This document shows positions 5,096 through 6,190 of a DNA stretch of 6,190 nt, in pieces. The notes under the pieces are model-generated. The model made no database searches. It saw nothing but the letters and a program-made list of their open reading frames with translations, and was not told the origin of the DNA. The position numbers and the translations under genes were made by a program. The DNA comes from CAZUCU01 sp964589635. GTDB taxonomy: Bacteria > Patescibacteriota > Minisyncoccia > Phycocordibacterales > JAACPR01. The number at the start of each line of letters is the position of its first letter. The first letter of the stretch is position 1. Where the stretch lies: assembly GCA_964589635.1 (NCBI GenBank), contig CAZPRI010000028.1, positions 1 to 6,190 of the forward strand, given 5' to 3'.

Positions 5096-5104
5096 ATTGT
5101 ATCA
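5096..5104 (-). promoter_or_regulatory. Extended -10 promoter of efp
   Basis: On the minus strand TGATACAAT is an extended -10 (TGN plus TACAAT, one mismatch to consensus). No -35 is recognisable. The predicted start near 5089 leaves about 4 bases before the ATG at 5085. The tandem array ends about 40 bases upstream of this promoter. Confidence 0.6.
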
Positions 5105-5143
5105 AAAAAGAAATAAAAAAACTATTCACCCTCAAGACTTCAC

Positions 5144-5237
5144 CGTCATCCTATAAAACACCACCATCATCATCGCAACTTCCATCCGTCATCCTCAACA
5201 ACACCTACTGTCATCCATTACAAACCATCCATCATCC
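5144..5237. repeat. Degenerate 21-22 bp tandem array
   Basis: The motif CGTCATCC or a close variant recurs at 5144, 5165 (CATCATCA), 5187, 5209 (TGTCATCC) and 5230 (CATCATCC), at spacings of 21, 22, 22 and 21 bases. The rest of each unit is A/C-rich and poorly conserved. A further, weaker unit (5123-5143) may precede. The last unit runs directly into palindromic repeat copy 3. The unit length is not constant modulo 3, so this is not a coding repeat. The array fills most of the efp-recA spacer. Confidence 0.65.
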
Positions 5238-5279
5238 TCGGGCCCTGCCTGCCGGCAGGCAGGTTGACCCGGGGACCCA
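5230..5279 (-). repeat. Palindromic dispersed repeat, copy 3
   Basis: The outer stem is CCTCGGG (5236-5242) with CCCGGGG (5268-5274), complete if one T-G wobble is allowed. The inner part is a perfect 20-bp palindrome, CCTGCCTGCCGGCAGGCAGG (5244-5263), far GC-richer than its surroundings. The copy ends GGGGACCCA and on the minus strand reads TGGGTCCC...GAGGATGATG, matching the ends of copies 1 and 2. It lies downstream of recA, where the folded RNA could mark the transcript's 3' end, but no T-run follows. The rest of the spacer up to recA (5280-5365) shows nothing beyond a 16-bp AT palindrome at 5278-5293. Confidence 0.75.
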
Positions 5280-5365
5280 TTTTTTAAAAAATGCTCTGAG
5301 CAGTTTCTCACTTCATTGAGTTCATTAAGATAAGTACTTCTTGTTTCTATCCGGAGTATAGCCCT

Positions 5366-6190
5366 TTATTTTATCTCTAACAACTCTTTTCTAATTTTCT
5401 TTAGGACCTCATTTTTTATTTTTGTATTTTCTTTCAAAAACTTTCTCGCTGCGTCATAACCTCTACCAAGCTTCTCCTCTCCGTATGAATAAGATGATCC
5501 AGACTTAGAAATTATGTCGAATTTTTCTCCTAGAGCTAGTAGTTCACCTTCAAGTGAAATACCTTCGTTGTACATTAAATCGAACTCAGTCTGCTTGAAT
5601 GGGGCAGCGACCTTGTTCTTTACGACTTTAACTCTGACTCTTCCTCCCATAATCTCATCACCTTTCTTGATTTGGGCAATTCTCCTGATGTCCAATCTTA
5701 CAGATGTGTAGAACTTTAAAGCCTTTCCTCCGGGTGTTGTTTCTGGATTACCAAACATCACACCAATTTGCATTCTAATTTGGTTAATAAAAATGACTAT
5801 TGTTTTACTCTTTGCAACGATCGCAGTTAACTTTCGTAGAGCTTGGGACATAAGTCTTGCTTGTTTACCAACATGGTGAGCCCCCATATCTCCTTCAATT
5901 TCATCTTTTGGTGTAAGGGCAGCAACTGAGTCAATGACAATAACATCTAGTTTCCCTGACCGTACAAGACTCTCTGTGATCTCTAGGGCTTGTTCTCCTG
6001 TGTCTGGCTGTGAAATAAGTAGTTCATCTAGTTTTACACCTAGCTTTTTTGCATACTCCGGATCCATTGCATGTTCAGCATCGATAAATGCACAAAGACC
6101 ATCCTTCTTTTGAGCTTCAGCAATAACATGAAGGGCGAGAGTAGTCTTACCAGAAGATTCTGGTCCAAATATTTCTATGATTCTTCCTCT
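5366..6190 (-). CDS. recA: Recombinase A, N-terminus beyond the window
   Basis: RecA forms filaments on single-stranded DNA, drives strand exchange and stimulates LexA-type cleavage. About 274 residues are visible; the frame stays open to the right edge, so roughly the first 57 residues, by comparison with E. coli, are missing. The visible part begins RGRIIEIF, then the Walker A motif GPESSGKT, FIDAEHAMDP, SQPDTGEQALEI, the Walker B segment DVIVIDSVAALTP, FINQIRMQIGVMFGNPETTP with loop L2 and GGKALKFY, VRLDIRRI, and VKVVKNKVAAPFKQTEFDL. It ends KKIRKELLEIK, without the long acidic C-terminal tail of E. coli RecA. An ATG at 6067 lies inside the conserved EHAMDPEYA and is not the start. No strong intrinsic terminator follows the stop. 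Confidence 0.98.
   Translation of the reverse strand, partial: RGRIIEIFGPESSGKTTLALHVIAEAQKKDGLCAFIDAEHAMDPEYAKKLGVKLDELLISQPDTGEQALEITESLVRSGKLDVIVIDSVAALTPKDEIEGDMGAHHVGKQARLMSQALRKLTAIVAKSKTIVIFINQIRMQIGVMFGNPETTPGGKALKFYTSVRLDIRRIAQIKKGDEIMGGRVRVKVVKNKVAAPFKQTEFDLMYNEGISLEGELLALGEKFDIISKSGSSYSYGEEKLGRGYDAARKFLKENTKIKNEVLKKIRKELLEIK

Noticed and set aside
5144..5237. CRISPR array
   Set aside because: The period is only 21-22 bases, conservation is limited to about 8 bases per unit, there are no separate unique spacers, and no cas gene is near.
5278..5293. Perfect 16-bp palindrome CATTTTTTAAAAAATG as a recA terminator
   Set aside because: It is nearly pure A/T without a loop or GC stem, so it would not form a stable RNA hairpin, and no T-run follows.
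5192..5338. Open minus-strand frame through repeat copy 3 and the tandem array
   Set aside because: It crosses a palindrome and an array whose units are not multiples of three; it has no start signal and no recognisable motif.

Overview
The window is AT-rich bacterial chromosome with short, tightly spaced core genes. Several features suggest a Candidate Phyla Radiation (Patescibacteria) genome: a shortened MurC, an EF-P with an unusual loop, an S6 with a long Lys/Glu-rich tail, a short S18, start codons placed directly behind -10 boxes, a small GIY-YIG nuclease remnant, and palindromic repeats of the TGGRTCCC...GGGATGACG type. The lineage is inferred from general resemblance; no search was run.

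Layout, left to right. The C-terminal part of a TatD-family metallo-hydrolase enters from the left edge (1-449, +). The 510-base gap that follows holds a broken GIY-YIG endonuclease gene on the minus strand (519-805), flanked by two related palindromic repeats in inverted orientation (464-517 and 844-873). Next is the classic rpsF-ssb-rpsR cluster (960-2246, +): ribosomal protein S6, single-stranded DNA-binding protein and ribosomal protein S18. It closes with a perfect 19-bp hairpin terminator.

A four-helix membrane protein of unknown function (2323-2688, +) follows. After it come two overlapping small acidic ORFs (2757-2975 and 2959-3159, +) that align with each other without gaps and look like a tandem duplication. 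A second GC-rich hairpin precedes murC (3236-4510, +), which encodes the ligase adding L-alanine to UDP-N-acetylmuramate. murC meets efp (elongation factor P, 4507-5085, -) tail to tail, and the two stop codons overlap. Between efp and recA (5366-6190, -, N-terminus beyond the window) lies a 280-base spacer with about five degenerate 21-22 bp tandem units that run into a third palindromic repeat.

Functionally this is housekeeping: translation (S6, S18, EF-P), DNA maintenance (SSB, RecA, TatD) and peptidoglycan synthesis (MurC). No complete novel system is apparent. The points most worth following up are the repeat-flanked GIY-YIG remnant, the helically phased tandem array that shares its end motif with the palindromic repeats, the duplicated small ORFs, the recurrent leaderless or near-leaderless promoter layout, and the EF-P with glutamine where the modified lysine or arginine normally sits.
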